Source: Betaproteobacteria bacterium
GTDB lineage: Bacteria; Pseudomonadota; Gammaproteobacteria; Burkholderiales; Ga0077523
Direction: 5' to 3'
Assembly (NCBI GenBank): GCA_016713305.1
Contig: JADJPK010000016.1
Location: 1 to 64,000 of the forward strand
Length of the DNA stretch: 64,000 nt
Shown piece after piece: positions 19,215 to 28,724 of this stretch. The notes under the pieces were generated by a model. That model was given only the letters and a program-made list of their open reading frames with translations. It did not search any database and was not told the origin of the DNA. The translations under genes and the position numbers were made by a program. Positions within the stretch are counted from its first letter, which is position 1; each line of letters starts with the position of its first letter.

Positions 19215-21664
19215 CGCTCACACCCGAGGGGGTCTTCCTCGCGGTCGTAGTGACGATGAGCGGCCAGTGCGGCCATGAATCTCGTGACGGCATCTTCCAG
19301 GCCGGAGGCGCCATCGGCCGCTTCGCCGTCCTCGAACCATGCTACGAGGCCGGGATCCTCTGTTGCGTGTTCCAGCAGGATCGGAATGCCGGCCTCCGTC
19401 AGCAGCTCAGTGCCGTTGCCGAGCACCAGCAGCGGTTTGCAGTGACGGTACTGGTCGCGCACGAATTCCATCAGCTGCCCGTTGCGTCCCGGGATTCCCG
19501 TCCGGTGAGGCACCACGACGGCGTCCCACAGCGCCGAGGGCGCGGCTTCCAGCGTGATGTCGGCCTGGGGTGCATCGGCGTCCGCCTGGTCGAGCGACCC
19601 GAGCCGTTCGCCCACGTAGCGGGGCACCGCGCCGGCATCGGCCAGGCGGGCGTAGACCTGCTGCAACGGCGCGCATTCGCACTCGTCGGTGAGCAGGATC
19701 GCCACCCGGCGGCCCAGGACGCCCGCCGTGCCGGGCCGGTGCAGGAGCGACAGCGCGGGCGAGCGTTCCACACGCGCCAGGTCGGCCGGTGTTGCCTCGG
19801 CGAGGACGGGCGGCTGTGGGTCCGGCACGGCGAAACCGAGGCCGTCCGCGACGCGGCCCGCGAGTTCGTCGTTCACGTTGGCCAGCAGGGACACGACGCG
19901 TTCGCGCACCGCCGGTGTCTGGACGCGGGTGAGCTCGAAGCGGAAGGCCGCCACGCTGCGGTTCTTCTCGACGTCGGACTGGCCCTGCAAGAAGAGCCGG
20001 GCCTGCGAATAGTGGTCGGCGAACTTCTCCGGCTTGCCGCGGACCTTGTCTTCGAACATCGGTTCGGGAAAGCTCGTGAAGCCGCGCATTCCGGCCTGGA
20101 AAGGGCAGCCTCCACCGAGCGAGTTCGGCTCGTAGTTCACGCGGCCACGGTGGATCGCGTGCTGGTGAAAGCCGTCGCGCTGGTTGTTGTGGACCTGCAC
20201 CACGGGTGCGTTGATGGGGATCTGCTGGAAGTTCGGTCCGCCCAACCGCAGCAGCTGCGTGTCCAGGTAGGAGAAGTTGCGGGCCTGCAGCAACGGATCG
20301 TTGCTGAAGTCGATCCCCGGAACGACGTTGGCCGTGCAGAACGCGACCTGCTCGGTCTCGGCGAAGAAGTTGTCGGGGTTGCGGTTGAGCACAAGGCGGC
20401 CCACGGGTTTGAGCGGCACGAGTTCCTCCGGCACGATCTTCGTGGCGTCCAGCACGTCGAAGGGAAAGGACTCCGCTTCCTCTTCGGTGAACACCTGCAC
20501 CGCCAGCTCGTATTCCGGAAACGCGCCCGATTCGATCGACTCCCAGAGATCACGCCGGTGGAAGTCCGGGTCCGCGCCGTTGATCTTCACCGCCTCGTCC
20601 CAGACCAGGGAATGGGTTCCCGCCATGGGATTCCAGTGGAACTTGACGAACCGGGACTCGCCTTTCGCGTTCACGAAGCGGAACGTGTGCACGCCGAAGC
20701 CCTGCATGGTGCGGTAGCCTCGCGGAATGGCCCGGTCGGACATGATCCAGAGCAGCATGTGCATGGTCTCGGGCATCAGCGAGGCGAAGTCCCAGAACGT
20801 GTCGTGCGCCGAGGCCGCCTGGGGGCATGGCGAAGTGGGGTTCCGGCTTGAACGAATGCACGAGGTCGGGAAACTTGTGGCCGTCCTGGATGAAGAACAC
20901 CGGGATGTTGTTCCCACGAGATCCCAGTTGCCCGCGTCGGTGTAGAACTTGACGGCGAAGCCGCGCACGTCGCGGACCGTGTCGGCGGAGCCGCGTTCTC
21001 CCGCGACGGTGGAGAAACGCACGAAGACGGGCGTCTGCTTGCCGGCCTCGGCAAACGGCGCCGCCATCGTCAGCTCGTCGAGCGCGTCGTAGCACTCGAA
21101 ATAGCCGTGCGCGCCGGATCCGCGCGCGTGCACCACGCGCTCCGGAATGCGCTCGTGATCGAAATGCATGATCTTCTCGCGCAGCACGAAGTCTTCGAGC
21201 AGCACGGGGCCGCGCAGCCCCGCCTTGAGCGAGTTCTGGTTGTCGGCGACGGCCACGCCCTGGTTGGTCGTGAGTGCCTGGCCGCCGGAGTCGACGCGCT
21301 GTGCATCGAGTGGCGTGATCGTGCGGTTGTTGCCGGCGGGTGGGGAACCTTCGCCGAGCTTGGCGGATCCCGTGTCCTCCGTCACCGTGCTGCCGGTCAC
21401 GCCATCGGCGAGCGGCGCGACCGGGTCGCCCGCCTTGGGACGGCGGGCATTATCCGCGCTGTACTCCGAGGCCTTCAGCGGATTCGCGGGCACGGCTTCG
21501 GCCAGCGCGGCCTGCCCGTCCTTCTGCGTGGCGATCCGCCTGTGGCGCTCGGGCGAGATGTCTTCCTTGCGGCGGTCCGCCGGGGTCGAACCGGCCGGAC
21601 CGCTCATGGTGCCGAGAATTGCGCCGATGCCCTCGGGCGGGGGGGTCTTGCGTTGCTTTGCCAT
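19199..21664 (-). CDS. katE: Catalase HPII (large-subunit, monofunctional)
   Basis: An 821-residue heme catalase converting hydrogen peroxide to water and oxygen. The catalytic His is in VVHARGSGAHGYF. The proximal Tyr region is RNFSYLDTQLLRLGGPNF, and FAETEQVAFCTANVVPGIDF is conserved. The C-terminal about 160 residues (VGRRVAILLTDECECAPL to LVLGNGTELL) form the flavodoxin/GATase-like domain found only in large catalases. The N-terminal extension of about 140 residues is longer than in E. coli HPII (753 residues in all). Between about 20822 and 20925 the frame is shifted and restored; the neighbouring frame reads GNNIPVFFIQDGHKFPD, which holds the active-site Asn, so this is an error pair. 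The start at 21664 has GACGAGG upstream. Confidence 0.92.
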   Translation of the reverse strand: MAKQRKTPPPEGIGAILGTMSGPAGSTPADRRKEDISPERHRRIATQKDGQAALAEAVPANPLKASEYSADNARRPKAGDPVAPLADGVTGSTVTEDTGSAKLGEGSPPAGNNRTITPLDAQRVDSGGQALTTNQGVAVADNQNSLKAGLRGPVLLEDFVLREKIMHFDHERIPERVVHARGSGAHGYFECYDALDELTMAAPFAEAGKQTPVFVRFSTVAGERGSADTVRDVRGFAVKFYTDAGNWDLVGTTSRCSSSRTATSFPTSCIRSSRNPTSPCPQAASAHDTFWDFASLMPETMHMLLWIMSDRAIPRGYRTMQGFGVHTFRFVNAKGESRFVKFHWNPMAGTHSLVWDEAVKINGADPDFHRRDLWESIESGAFPEYELAVQVFTEEEAESFPFDVLDATKIVPEELVPLKPVGRLVLNRNPDNFFAETEQVAFCTANVVPGIDFSNDPLLQARNFSYLDTQLLRLGGPNFQQIPINAPVVQVHNNQRDGFHQHAIHRGRVNYEPNSLGGGCPFQAGMRGFTSFPEPMFEDKVRGKPEKFADHYSQARLFLQGQSDVEKNRSVAAFRFELTRVQTPAVRERVVSLLANVNDELAGRVADGLGFAVPDPQPPVLAEATPADLARVERSPALSLLHRPGTAGVLGRRVAILLTDECECAPLQQVYARLADAGAVPRYVGERLGSLDQADADAPQADITLEAAPSALWDAVVVPHRTGIPGRNGQLMEFVRDQYRHCKPLLVLGNGTELLTEAGIPILLEHATEDPGLVAWFEDGEAADGASGLEDAVTRFMAALAAHRHYDREEDPLGCERGRTG

Positions 21665-21733
21665 GGTGCCTCGTCTATGGTCCTGAGCAGGGCAAGGCCC
21701 GCGCTGCCGCCGGCCTTGCCGTATCCGCTCTCG

Positions 21734-23734
21734 TCAGGGAAGGGAAAAGATGAACACGGTGGCAGCGGGTGCCGTGTCCGGCGTCCAGGTGCGCGACATG
21801 TTCCCGGAGGGCACGGCGACGTACTGCCGCCCGTCGATCCGATAGGTGGAGATGCCGCCCGCGATCGGGCCGCCGGTGTAGAAGCGGTACAGCGTCTCGC
21901 CGTCCTCGGCGTCGAGGACGGCGAAGTCGCCGGTCAGCTCGCCCGTGAACAGCACGCCGCCGGCAGTCGGCGTCACCGAAGCCACCACCGGAGCGTCCGA
22001 GCGATAGCTCCACAGGATCCGCCCGCTCCGCGCATCGACCGCCTTGATCCAGCCCTTGGCCTTCTCCACGGGATCGAGGGCGTAGGTGCCGCCGAAGAAC
22101 ATCTGTCCCGGCGAATAGACCGCCTCGCCGCGTTTGAAGACGGTGCACCAGTCGACGCTGCCGACGTACAGGATTTCCTCGTAGGGATCGAACGACGGCC
22201 CGTACCACTCCACGCCGCCGTTGATGCCGGGGCACACGTGGACGCCTTCTTCGGTGGGCGCCGTGTCCGCGTTCACGCGCGGGGTCACTTCCACCCGGTA
22301 CAGCGGTTGCGACGAACGGCGCGTGTCGTCGTACAGGAAGAGATGGCCCGCCTTGTTGGCCACGGCTACGTACTGCGTGCTGGACGGGCGTCCACCGATC
22401 CCGTGGCGCAATTGCAGGAGCACCGGCGCGGCGGCGGTGTCGCGATCGAGGGGATCCGCCGGGACCTGCTGATAGTGATGGCTGACGCTGCCCGTCTCCA
22501 GGTCGAGCGCGAGGATGGAATTGGTGTAGATATTCGCGCCGGGTCTTTCCTCTACGATGAAGTCCGGCGCGGGATTGCCGATGGGGGCGTAGACGAGCTT
22601 GCGCTGGGGATCGATGGAGAAGGAGGTCCAGCTCGACCCGCCGCCGACTTTCGCCGCTTCCGCGGAGCCGAAGCTCGAAGGGACGATCACACTCACCGAC
22701 CACCGCTCGCGGCCGTCGCGCGTATCGAGCGCGATGATGCGTCCCGGTGCTCCCCAGTCGGCGCCTGCGGTTCCGATGACCAGCGTGTTCTCCCACACGA
22801 CCGGCGCCCCGCTGAGGAAGTAGCCGACCGCCGAATCCACGGGCCGCGCATTCCAGAGAAGGTCGCCGGTGCGGGCATCCAGGGCGATGACGTGACCGTC
22901 GGTGGTTCCGCGGAACACGCGGCCGTCCGCGATCGCCACGCCGCGGTTGGTGTCGAAGGGTTCCGGGCCCTGGACATCGTGGGTGTGCTTCCAGAGCATG
23001 CGGCACGTCCGCGCATCCAGCGCGAACGTGGAGTGCTGAGTCGTGACGTAGGCGGTCCTGCGGTACACCACGACGCTGCTCTGGAACGAAGTGCTCTCGC
23101 CGAGCTGCATTGCGCAGACGGGCCGCAGCCTGTCGGCATTGCGGGCGTTGATCTCTTTCAGGGTCGAGAAGCGGCTGCCGTCGTAGCCCTTGTTGTACAT
23201 GAGCCAGCTGTCCTCCGCCGGACCGGCGCGCAGTAGTTCACGCTGGCTCGGACCATTGCCCGACGGCTGCTTCACCGAGGCAGGTGCAGCACCCACCTCC
23301 TGCGTGTCCTTGGGCAGCGACGGCGCCGCTGCCACCTGGGCCGACGCTGACTTGCGCAGACGGCTCACATCGGCCGCGTCCACGCTCTCGTAGTCGTTGT
23401 GGAAATGCGTGCGGACATACGTCGCCACCGCGGCGATCTCACCGTCGTCCAGCTGGTCGCGGAATGCGGGCATCGCACCGCCGCCGTGCAGGATCTGCGC
23501 AACCACGAAATCGGCGTCGGTGAGGCGTCTGCTCGAAGCGAGCTTCTTCCCCATGCCGCCCCGGCCATCGGTCCCGTGGCAACCCGCGCACCCGTGCTCG
23601 GCGAAGATGCGGGCGCCCCTGTCATCGGCACCGGCGGACGCGTTGCCGGAGTCCGCCGCCCGCGCGGCGGCACAGAGGAGAAGGAGGGGAAGGGCGAGCA
23701 CGCACGCCCATCGGTATCGGTGAGTGACTGTCAT
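21734..23734 (-). CDS. PQQ-dependent dehydrogenase with N-terminal cytochrome c domain
   Basis: A 666-residue periplasmic quinohaemoprotein, intact. The signal peptide is ACVLALPLLLLCAAARA. The cytochrome domain follows directly, with the haem site HGCAGCHGTDGRGG and Met region GGGAMPAFRDQL. From about residue 165 an eight-bladed propeller begins: WLMYNKGYDGSRFSTLKEIN, with blades ending in LDARTGDLLWNARPV, YAPIGNPAPDF, HVCPGINGGVEWYG and IKAVDARSGRILWSY. It should oxidise an alcohol or similar substrate and pass electrons to the haem. The vicinal Cys pair of classic alcohol dehydrogenases is not seen. The usual fusion puts cytochrome c at the C-terminus, so the order is notable. The start at 23734 has GAGGTTCCC upstream. 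Confidence 0.88.
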   Translation of the reverse strand: MTVTHRYRWACVLALPLLLLCAAARAADSGNASAGADDRGARIFAEHGCAGCHGTDGRGGMGKKLASSRRLTDADFVVAQILHGGGAMPAFRDQLDDGEIAAVATYVRTHFHNDYESVDAADVSRLRKSASAQVAAAPSLPKDTQEVGAAPASVKQPSGNGPSQRELLRAGPAEDSWLMYNKGYDGSRFSTLKEINARNADRLRPVCAMQLGESTSFQSSVVVYRRTAYVTTQHSTFALDARTCRMLWKHTHDVQGPEPFDTNRGVAIADGRVFRGTTDGHVIALDARTGDLLWNARPVDSAVGYFLSGAPVVWENTLVIGTAGADWGAPGRIIALDTRDGRERWSVSVIVPSSFGSAEAAKVGGGSSWTSFSIDPQRKLVYAPIGNPAPDFIVEERPGANIYTNSILALDLETGSVSHHYQQVPADPLDRDTAAAPVLLQLRHGIGGRPSSTQYVAVANKAGHLFLYDDTRRSSQPLYRVEVTPRVNADTAPTEEGVHVCPGINGGVEWYGPSFDPYEEILYVGSVDWCTVFKRGEAVYSPGQMFFGGTYALDPVEKAKGWIKAVDARSGRILWSYRSDAPVVASVTPTAGGVLFTGELTGDFAVLDAEDGETLYRFYTGGPIAGGISTYRIDGRQYVAVPSGNMSRTWTPDTAPAATVFIFSLP

Positions 23735-23878
23735 GGGAACCTCTCGGTGGCCGGTATCGGGAGAGAGCGAACAGGGCAATCCACGTTCACTGTCCCCGGA
23801 CGGACGGCCGCTTGGGAGCGGGCGGGCGCGGTTCTTCATCCAGAGCGACGGTGGAAGGCCGCGGTCCGGTGTTGCCTG

Positions 23879-24775
23879 TCACGTCGTCGTATCCGAGCCC
23901 GACGGCCCGAACAGCAGGATCTGCGACGAGTACCACGTCCACAGGAGGATCACGGCAAAGGAGGCGGCCGCGCCGAAGCTGGACGTCACCGATGCACGGC
24001 CCAGATACATCCCGATGAGGGTCTTGCCCACGGAGAAGAGGGCCGCCGCGCTGATGGCGCCGATCCAGACGCCGCGGCGGCTGGGCGGCCGGTCCGGTAC
24101 CCAGCGCAACAACCCCGCGAAGGCGAGGCTCAGGACCAGCGTCGAACTCGCGACGTCGAGCCCCGCGAACGCGAACTGCATGCTGGGGATGACGTTGGAC
24201 AGGTAGCCCGCGAACGCCGCAAGCACGGCACTCAGCACGAGGGAGGCGATCACCAGGAACCCCAGGCCCAGCAGCAGCGCGAGACCCACCAGTCTCATCC
24301 GCAGGAGCGAAGTGAAGGCGGGACCGGTGCCCCGCGGATCGGCAAGACGGTCCAGCGCGCGGCGCAACTCGGCGAAGACACCGGTGGCGCCCAGCAGGAT
24401 GGTGAACAGGCCGAGCGCCGTGGCGAGCGGGCCGCGGCTGTCGACGGACGAGGAGAGGATCATGGTCTCGATCGCTTCGGCGGCACGGAGTCCGACGAGA
24501 CCTCCGATCTCCTGCACGATCTGGCCGCGCGCCGCATCTTCACCGAAGACCAGGGCGGCAACGGCGATGGTGACGATGAGCAGCGGCGCGAGCGCGAACA
24601 CGGTATAGAACGCGATGGACGCGCCCAGCGTCGGCGCGGCGGCATCGAGCCAGCGCATCACACCCCGCCACAGCACGAGAAGCGGCAGGGAGATCCATCG
24701 CGGTGCCCGCTCAAGCAAGCCGCAGGCGACGCGTTTCAGTCGATCCGGCACGTCCATGGCGTGCGCTGCCGGCAC
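23879..24775 (-). CDS. YihY/BrkB-family inner-membrane protein (C-terminus shifted)
   Basis: About six membrane helices, for example LGASIAFYTVFALAPLLIVT, LGLFTILLGATGVFAELRRA and LGLGFLVIASLVLSAVLAAF, with the family end VTSSFGAAASFAVILLWTWY. Members were once called RNase BN; their role is not settled, and transport or envelope functions are proposed. The usual ending (LLGAEFTxxY) is missing: the frame ends at 23879 soon after ILLFG. The next frame reads VGLGYDDVTGNTGPRP and PRPPAPKRPSVRGQ to a stop at 23787, a more natural tail, so an indel is likely near 23905. The start could also be the Met seven residues in (24757). Divergent from the AI-2E-family gene. Confidence 0.78.
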   Translation of the reverse strand: MPAAHAMDVPDRLKRVACGLLERAPRWISLPLLVLWRGVMRWLDAAAPTLGASIAFYTVFALAPLLIVTIAVAALVFGEDAARGQIVQEIGGLVGLRAAEAIETMILSSSVDSRGPLATALGLFTILLGATGVFAELRRALDRLADPRGTGPAFTSLLRMRLVGLALLLGLGFLVIASLVLSAVLAAFAGYLSNVIPSMQFAFAGLDVASSTLVLSLAFAGLLRWVPDRPPSRRGVWIGAISAAALFSVGKTLIGMYLGRASVTSSFGAAASFAVILLWTWYSSQILLFGPSGSDTTT

Positions 24776-24816
24776 GCCACGTGCCCGGGGATCGGCGACA
24801 ACGCACGGAGAACGAC

Positions 24817-26058
24817 ATGGCCGACGGTACCTCTCCCCGCATGTGCCCTTCCAACCTCTCGCCCATGACGCCGCTCCTGGCGATCGGCCTGTTCTTTCTC
24901 CTGCGCGAAGGCCGCGCCATTCTGTTGCCCGTGGCCGCGGCGCTGGTGCTCACGTTCGTGCTTGCGCCGCTGGTGCGCCGCATGCACGGGCACGGCATTC
25001 CCGAAGCCGTCGGCGCCGCGCTCGTGGTGGCATCGCTGATGGGCGCCCTGGGGATGGGGGCTGCGGCCCTGTCCGATCCCGCCGCCCGGTGGATCGCCCA
25101 GGCGCCGGCGGCCGTGGACCGCGCCATGGAATGGGGGCGGTCCCTGTCGCCCGCGTGGCGCGGAGTCCGCTCCGCCTCCGAACGGCCCACGCCGGTACGG
25201 GCCGCAAGGGCCGAGGCCGCCGTTCCCGATCCGCTCGGCGAACGTCTGGCGAGCGAAGGCGTGGCGCTCACGCGCGCGCTGGTCGTGCACGTGGGCGGTT
25301 CGCTCGTCTCGTTCGCTTCCACCGTCGTGCTGCTGTACTTCCTGCTTGCCTCCGAGCACTGGCTGCTTCTGCGCAGCGTGGAAGCAGTTCCGGGACGGCG
25401 CGAACGGGCGATGCTGATCGGCAGCGTCCGGGCCGCGCAGCGGGACATCAGCCACTACCTTGCCACCATGTCGCTCATCAACGCTACGCTGGGGCTGCTG
25501 CCCGCCGTGTGTCTCGCCCAGCTCGGTCTGCCCAGTCCGCTCCTTGGGGGTGCGGTGGCCGCAGTGTTCAACTTCGTTCCCTACATCGGCCCCGTGACAG
25601 TCGCGGCGCTACTGCTGCTCGCCGGCGTGCAGACGTGGGACGCCGGCGGCCAGATCTTCGGACCCGTCGCAGTATTCGGCGGTCTGCATTTCATCGAGGC
25701 GAGTCTCGTGACGCCGTGGCTGGTGGGGCGGCGCCTCGCGCTCAGTTCCATTTCGGTCGTGCTGTCGGTGATGTTCTGGGGCTGGCTGTGGGGCGTCGGC
25801 GGCGCGCTCATCGCCGTCCCCGTGCTCATCGGCATTCGCAGTGTCTGCAAGCGTTACCGGCGCTTCCGGTTCTGGTGCGCGTATCTGGACGCAGGCGCAC
25901 GTGAAACGTCGACGTTGCGATCGCTGCTGCGCTTTCGCCGCCGCTCGTCGCGCAAGGCCGCGTCGAACGCCGCGGCCGCGCCGGTGGCTCGGTGCGCCGG
26001 TAAGGCGCGGCACGGAAACGATGCGGCCGGTCCGCCCGAAGGCGGGACCGGCCGCTGA
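24817..26058 (+). CDS. AI-2E family transporter (PerM-like)
   Basis: A 413-residue intact membrane protein. It has N-terminal helices (LLAIGLFFLLREGRAILLPV, AAALVLTFVLAPLVRRM), a polar loop of about 70 residues, and then C-terminal helices with the conserved blocks VFNFVPYIGPV, HFIEASLVTPWLVGRRLALS and FWGWLWGVGGALIAVPVL. The family contains autoinducer-2 exporters and sodium/proton antiporters, and the substrate cannot be told from sequence. The start at ATG 24817 follows ACGGAGAACGAC. The C-terminal 65 residues are Arg/Ala-rich and soluble. A hairpin overlaps the stop. Confidence 0.85.
   Translation: MADGTSPRMCPSNLSPMTPLLAIGLFFLLREGRAILLPVAAALVLTFVLAPLVRRMHGHGIPEAVGAALVVASLMGALGMGAAALSDPAARWIAQAPAAVDRAMEWGRSLSPAWRGVRSASERPTPVRAARAEAAVPDPLGERLASEGVALTRALVVHVGGSLVSFASTVVLLYFLLASEHWLLLRSVEAVPGRRERAMLIGSVRAAQRDISHYLATMSLINATLGLLPAVCLAQLGLPSPLLGGAVAAVFNFVPYIGPVTVAALLLLAGVQTWDAGGQIFGPVAVFGGLHFIEASLVTPWLVGRRLALSSISVVLSVMFWGWLWGVGGALIAVPVLIGIRSVCKRYRRFRFWCAYLDAGARETSTLRSLLRFRRRSSRKAASNAAAAPVARCAGKARHGNDAAGPPEGGTGR
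26023..26055 (+). terminator. GC-rich hairpin at the end of the AI-2E gene
   Basis: 26023-26036 pairs with 26041-26055 (GCGGCCGGTCCGCC against GGCGGGACCGGCCGC, one bulge), with loop CGAA. It lies inside the last codons and is followed by the TGA. It is a plausible terminator, but no T-run follows. Confidence 0.45.
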
Positions 26059-26091
26059 GCCTTCACGGGCCGGCGGGCGCCGGCGTCATGA

Positions 26092-26601
26092 TCAACGATT
26101 CATGGTGTCCGTGCTGGTATCGGGCCGCGTCCCGGCATTGGCCGGATCCGCCGTGGAACCTGCTCCGCGATCGGTGTTGCTTCCCGTCGTAGACCCCGGA
26201 GCACCAGGGCTGCCGGCATCGGAGCTTGAATCGTGGCGGCGGCGTTGCGAGTCGGAACGGCGGCTCTTGCGGTCCTTGTCCTTGTCCATGCGGTCGCTGG
26301 AACGCGTGGTGTCGGTGGGTGCACCGGCATCGCCTGCGCCGCCCGCAGCGCCCCCTGCACCCGTCCCCGCACCAGCGGCTCCGCCGCCCGCAGCTCCGCC
26401 ACCCGCAGCTCCGCCGCCAGCGCCACCGGCACCCCCGCCACCGGCACCGCCCCCACCACCCCCTGCGCCTTGAGCGAGCTGGATGCGGTCACCTGCGTCG
26501 CCGGTGGTCATGCCGTCGCGCGCCTGCGCCGTCGCGAGAAAGCTCGCACACAAGGCGCCGCACGCGGCAGCGGCCCACAGATTCGTTTTACGGTAAGTCA
26601 T
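26092..26601 (-). CDS. Secreted Gly/Ala-rich low-complexity protein
   Basis: A 169-residue protein. The signal peptide is MTYRKTNLWAAAACGALC to about ATAQA. A run of some 40 residues made almost only of Gly and Ala follows (residues 46-85), then a charged segment SSDRMDKDKDRKSRRSDS and a Ser/Thr/Gly tail. The start at 26601 follows GAGGATCC; longer versions lack this. There is no catalytic motif. Such proteins are common near stress genes, but I assign no function. The codons in the repeat are biased to GGC/GGT/GCG, which would be prone to length change. Confidence 0.68.
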   Translation of the reverse strand: MTYRKTNLWAAAACGALCASFLATAQARDGMTTGDAGDRIQLAQGAGGGGGGAGGGGAGGAGGGAAGGGAAGGGAAGAGTGAGGAAGGAGDAGAPTDTTRSSDRMDKDKDRKSRRSDSQRRRHDSSSDAGSPGAPGSTTGSNTDRGAGSTADPANAGTRPDTSTDTMNR

Positions 26602-26736
26602 GATGGATCCTCGCTTGAAAGATTCGATGGTTGCCACCGCAGCGCCGGGGAATCCTTTCGCCGTGCGCCGGAGCCGTCGCCCCGACTTGGCAAGCCACGT
26701 TCCGTGAGGTCTTCGCGGGCCGTATTCCGCCAGGCG

Positions 26737-27711
26737 TCACAGTGCGGTTCCGGTGCGGACACCGACGGGCTTCACGTGCATGCCGAGCTGCTGCCGGAAG
26801 TACGCGATCGTCTCGCGCAGACCCTCTTCGAGCGGGACGCCCGGTTCCCATCCGAGCGTGCGCCGCGCGAGAGTGATGTCGGGACGCCGGCGCACCGGAT
26901 CGTCCACCGGCAGCGTCCGGAACTCCACGCGGCTTCGGCTTCCGGTGAGCCTCAGGACGAGTTCGGCGAGTTCCATCACCGTGTGCTCGCGCGGATTGCC
27001 GATGTTGATCGGCCCGGTGCCGCCGGCGTTCATGGTCCGCACGAGGCCTTCCACGGTGTCGCTCACGTAACAGAAGCTGCGCGTCTCGCGATCCGTCGCC
27101 ATAGACGGTCAGCGGCGCCCCGGTGAGCGCCTGCACGACGAAATTGCTCACGACACGCCCGTCGCCCGGACGTAACCGCGGCCCGTAGCTGTTGAACAGC
27201 CGCGCGATGCGCACCTCCACGCCAAGCTCCCTGACATAGGCGAAGGCCAGCGCCTCCGCGCAGCGCTTGCCTTCGTCGTAGCACGAACGCGGGCCGATGG
27301 GATTGACGTGGCCTGGATAGCTCTCCGATTGCGGATGCTCCAGCGGATCGCCATAGACCTCGCTGGTGGAAGCCTGCAGCAACCGTGCGCCGGTGCGATG
27401 CGCGAGCTTGAGCATCTCCCACACGCCGACAACGCTGGTGAGCGTGGTGCGGATGGGTGCTTTCAGGTAGTACGCGGGGCTCGCCGGGCAGGCGAGGTTG
27501 AAGATCCGGGAGGGTGCTGGCGCATGCGCGAAGGGCTGAGTCACGTCGCTGCAGGAACTGAACTCGCCGTTGTCCGCAGATACCACATGGTCAGGTGGCC
27601 CGTGGACAGGTCGTCCAGCGCGACCACGTCGCAACCTTCCGCGAGGAGCCGTTCGCACAGATGGCTGCCCAGGAATCCGGCGCCGCCGGGGACAAGAACG
27701 ACAGGGGTCAT
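26737..27711 (-). CDS. UDP-glucuronate decarboxylase-like NAD-dependent epimerase/dehydratase (two frameshifts)
   Basis: An extended SDR of about 324 residues that probably makes UDP-xylose or a similar nucleotide sugar. VVLVPGGAGFLGSHLCERL is the NAD site. IFNLACPASPAYYLKAP and LQASTSEVYGDPLEHPQ give the catalytic Ser/Thr, and RSCYDEGKRCAEALA gives Tyr-x3-Lys in the form typical of UXS enzymes. The C-terminus in the third frame reads FCYVSDTVEGLVRTMNAG and INIGNPREHTVMELA. Frames change near 27550 and near 27100 (after VYGDGSR). The start at 27711 is the only Met before the Rossmann motif. It stands next to small stress genes but logically serves the glycan operon to its right. Confidence 0.8.
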
Positions 27712-27948
27712 CGGAGGCGGTCTCCAGAGGGGGCGCCGGCCGATCCGGCCAGGGCCGGGGCGGCAATCTCCGTGCCCCGCGGGTCCGCCTGCCGCACGGT
27801 ACGGCGACTCTCGATTGGAAGACGTAAATCGTGCTGCAACCGGACCCAGGTCCCGCGCGCACCGGCGGTCTCGCGCGGGGCGTGGACGGCACGCCATCTG
27901 CCGGATGACACCATCGCCCGAGAGGGCACTTCACGCGAGGAGATGCAC

Positions 27949-28206
27949 ATGGAAACGGAAACGGTGAACCGCCCGGCGACACCCCCTGCGATCCAGCGGT
28001 CGACCACTTCGTGGGTCGGAACCATCGCGCTGATCATCCTGCTGATCGGCGGGCTCAACTGGGCACTCGTGGGATTGTTCTCCTTCGATCTCGTCGCGGC
28101 GCTGTTCGGCGCCATGACCACGGCGAGCCGTGCCGTCTACGTGATCGTGGGCATCGCCGCGGTGTACGCGATCTTCCTTCTTCCGCGCGTCTCCCGGGTT
28201 TCCTGA
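27949..28206 (+). CDS. DUF378-family small membrane protein
   Basis: An 85-residue protein with two helices: WVGTIALIILLIGGLNWALV and then AVYVIVGIAAVYAIFL. The GGLNWxLVG block defines the DUF378 family, which has no known function. The start at 27949 is chosen over ATG 27943 because GAGGAG ends just before 27943, leaving correct spacing only for the second ATG. It is first in a run of three small stress-type genes (DUF378, DUF2383, DUF4142). Confidence 0.82.
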   Translation: METETVNRPATPPAIQRSTTSWVGTIALIILLIGGLNWALVGLFSFDLVAALFGAMTTASRAVYVIVGIAAVYAIFLLPRVSRVS

Positions 28207-28244
28207 CGAACCGGAACGCCGCGGGCGCACATTTGGAGAAAGCG

Positions 28245-28699
28245 ATGATGGACAACGACGAAACGATCTCGGTGCTGAACGACCTGATCGAGACCTGCAA
28301 GGATGGTGAATACGGATTCCACTCGTCGGCCCAGCACGTGAAGGGCGCCGACCTGCGTGAACTGTTCGAGAAGCGCGCAGCGCAGTGCCGGCAGTCGGCC
28401 GACGAACTGCGCCGTCATGTCGTCCAACTGGGCGGGAATCCGGAGGACGACGGCAGCGTGAGCGGTGCGGTCCATCGCGGCTGGGTCGCGCTGCGTGGCG
28501 CCCTGTCCGGATACACGACCTCGCGATGCTCGAAGAACGCGAACGCGGCGAGGATGCCGCTCTGGAGAGTTATACCGATGCATTGCAGAACGATCTGCCT
28601 CCCGCGATCCGCACGCTGGTGATGACGCAGTACGAGGGCGTACGCCGCAACCACGACCAGATACGCAATCTGCGCGACCGCCTCAAGGCGACCGTGTGA
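28245..28699 (+). CDS. PA2169/DUF2383-type four-helix-bundle protein (frameshifted)
   Basis: About 151 residues of ferritin-like four-helix fold. The N-terminus is ISVLNDLIETCKDGEYGFHS, then LRELFEKRAAQCRQSADEL and GAVHRGWVALRGALSG. A frame change at about 28515 leads into MLEERERGEDAALESYTDAL and IRTLVMTQYEGVRRNHDQIR, the normal fourth helix, which ends at 28699. The start at 28245 follows TTGGAGAAAGCG. The family is stress-associated and its biochemical role is unknown. Confidence 0.8.
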
Positions 28700-28724
28700 G
28701 GACACCTGTGCACAGGAGATGACG

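Noticed and set aside
19250..20851. 533-residue plus-strand open frame inside katE
   Set aside because: Antisense shadow of catalase; composition is His/Arg/Val-rich without motifs.
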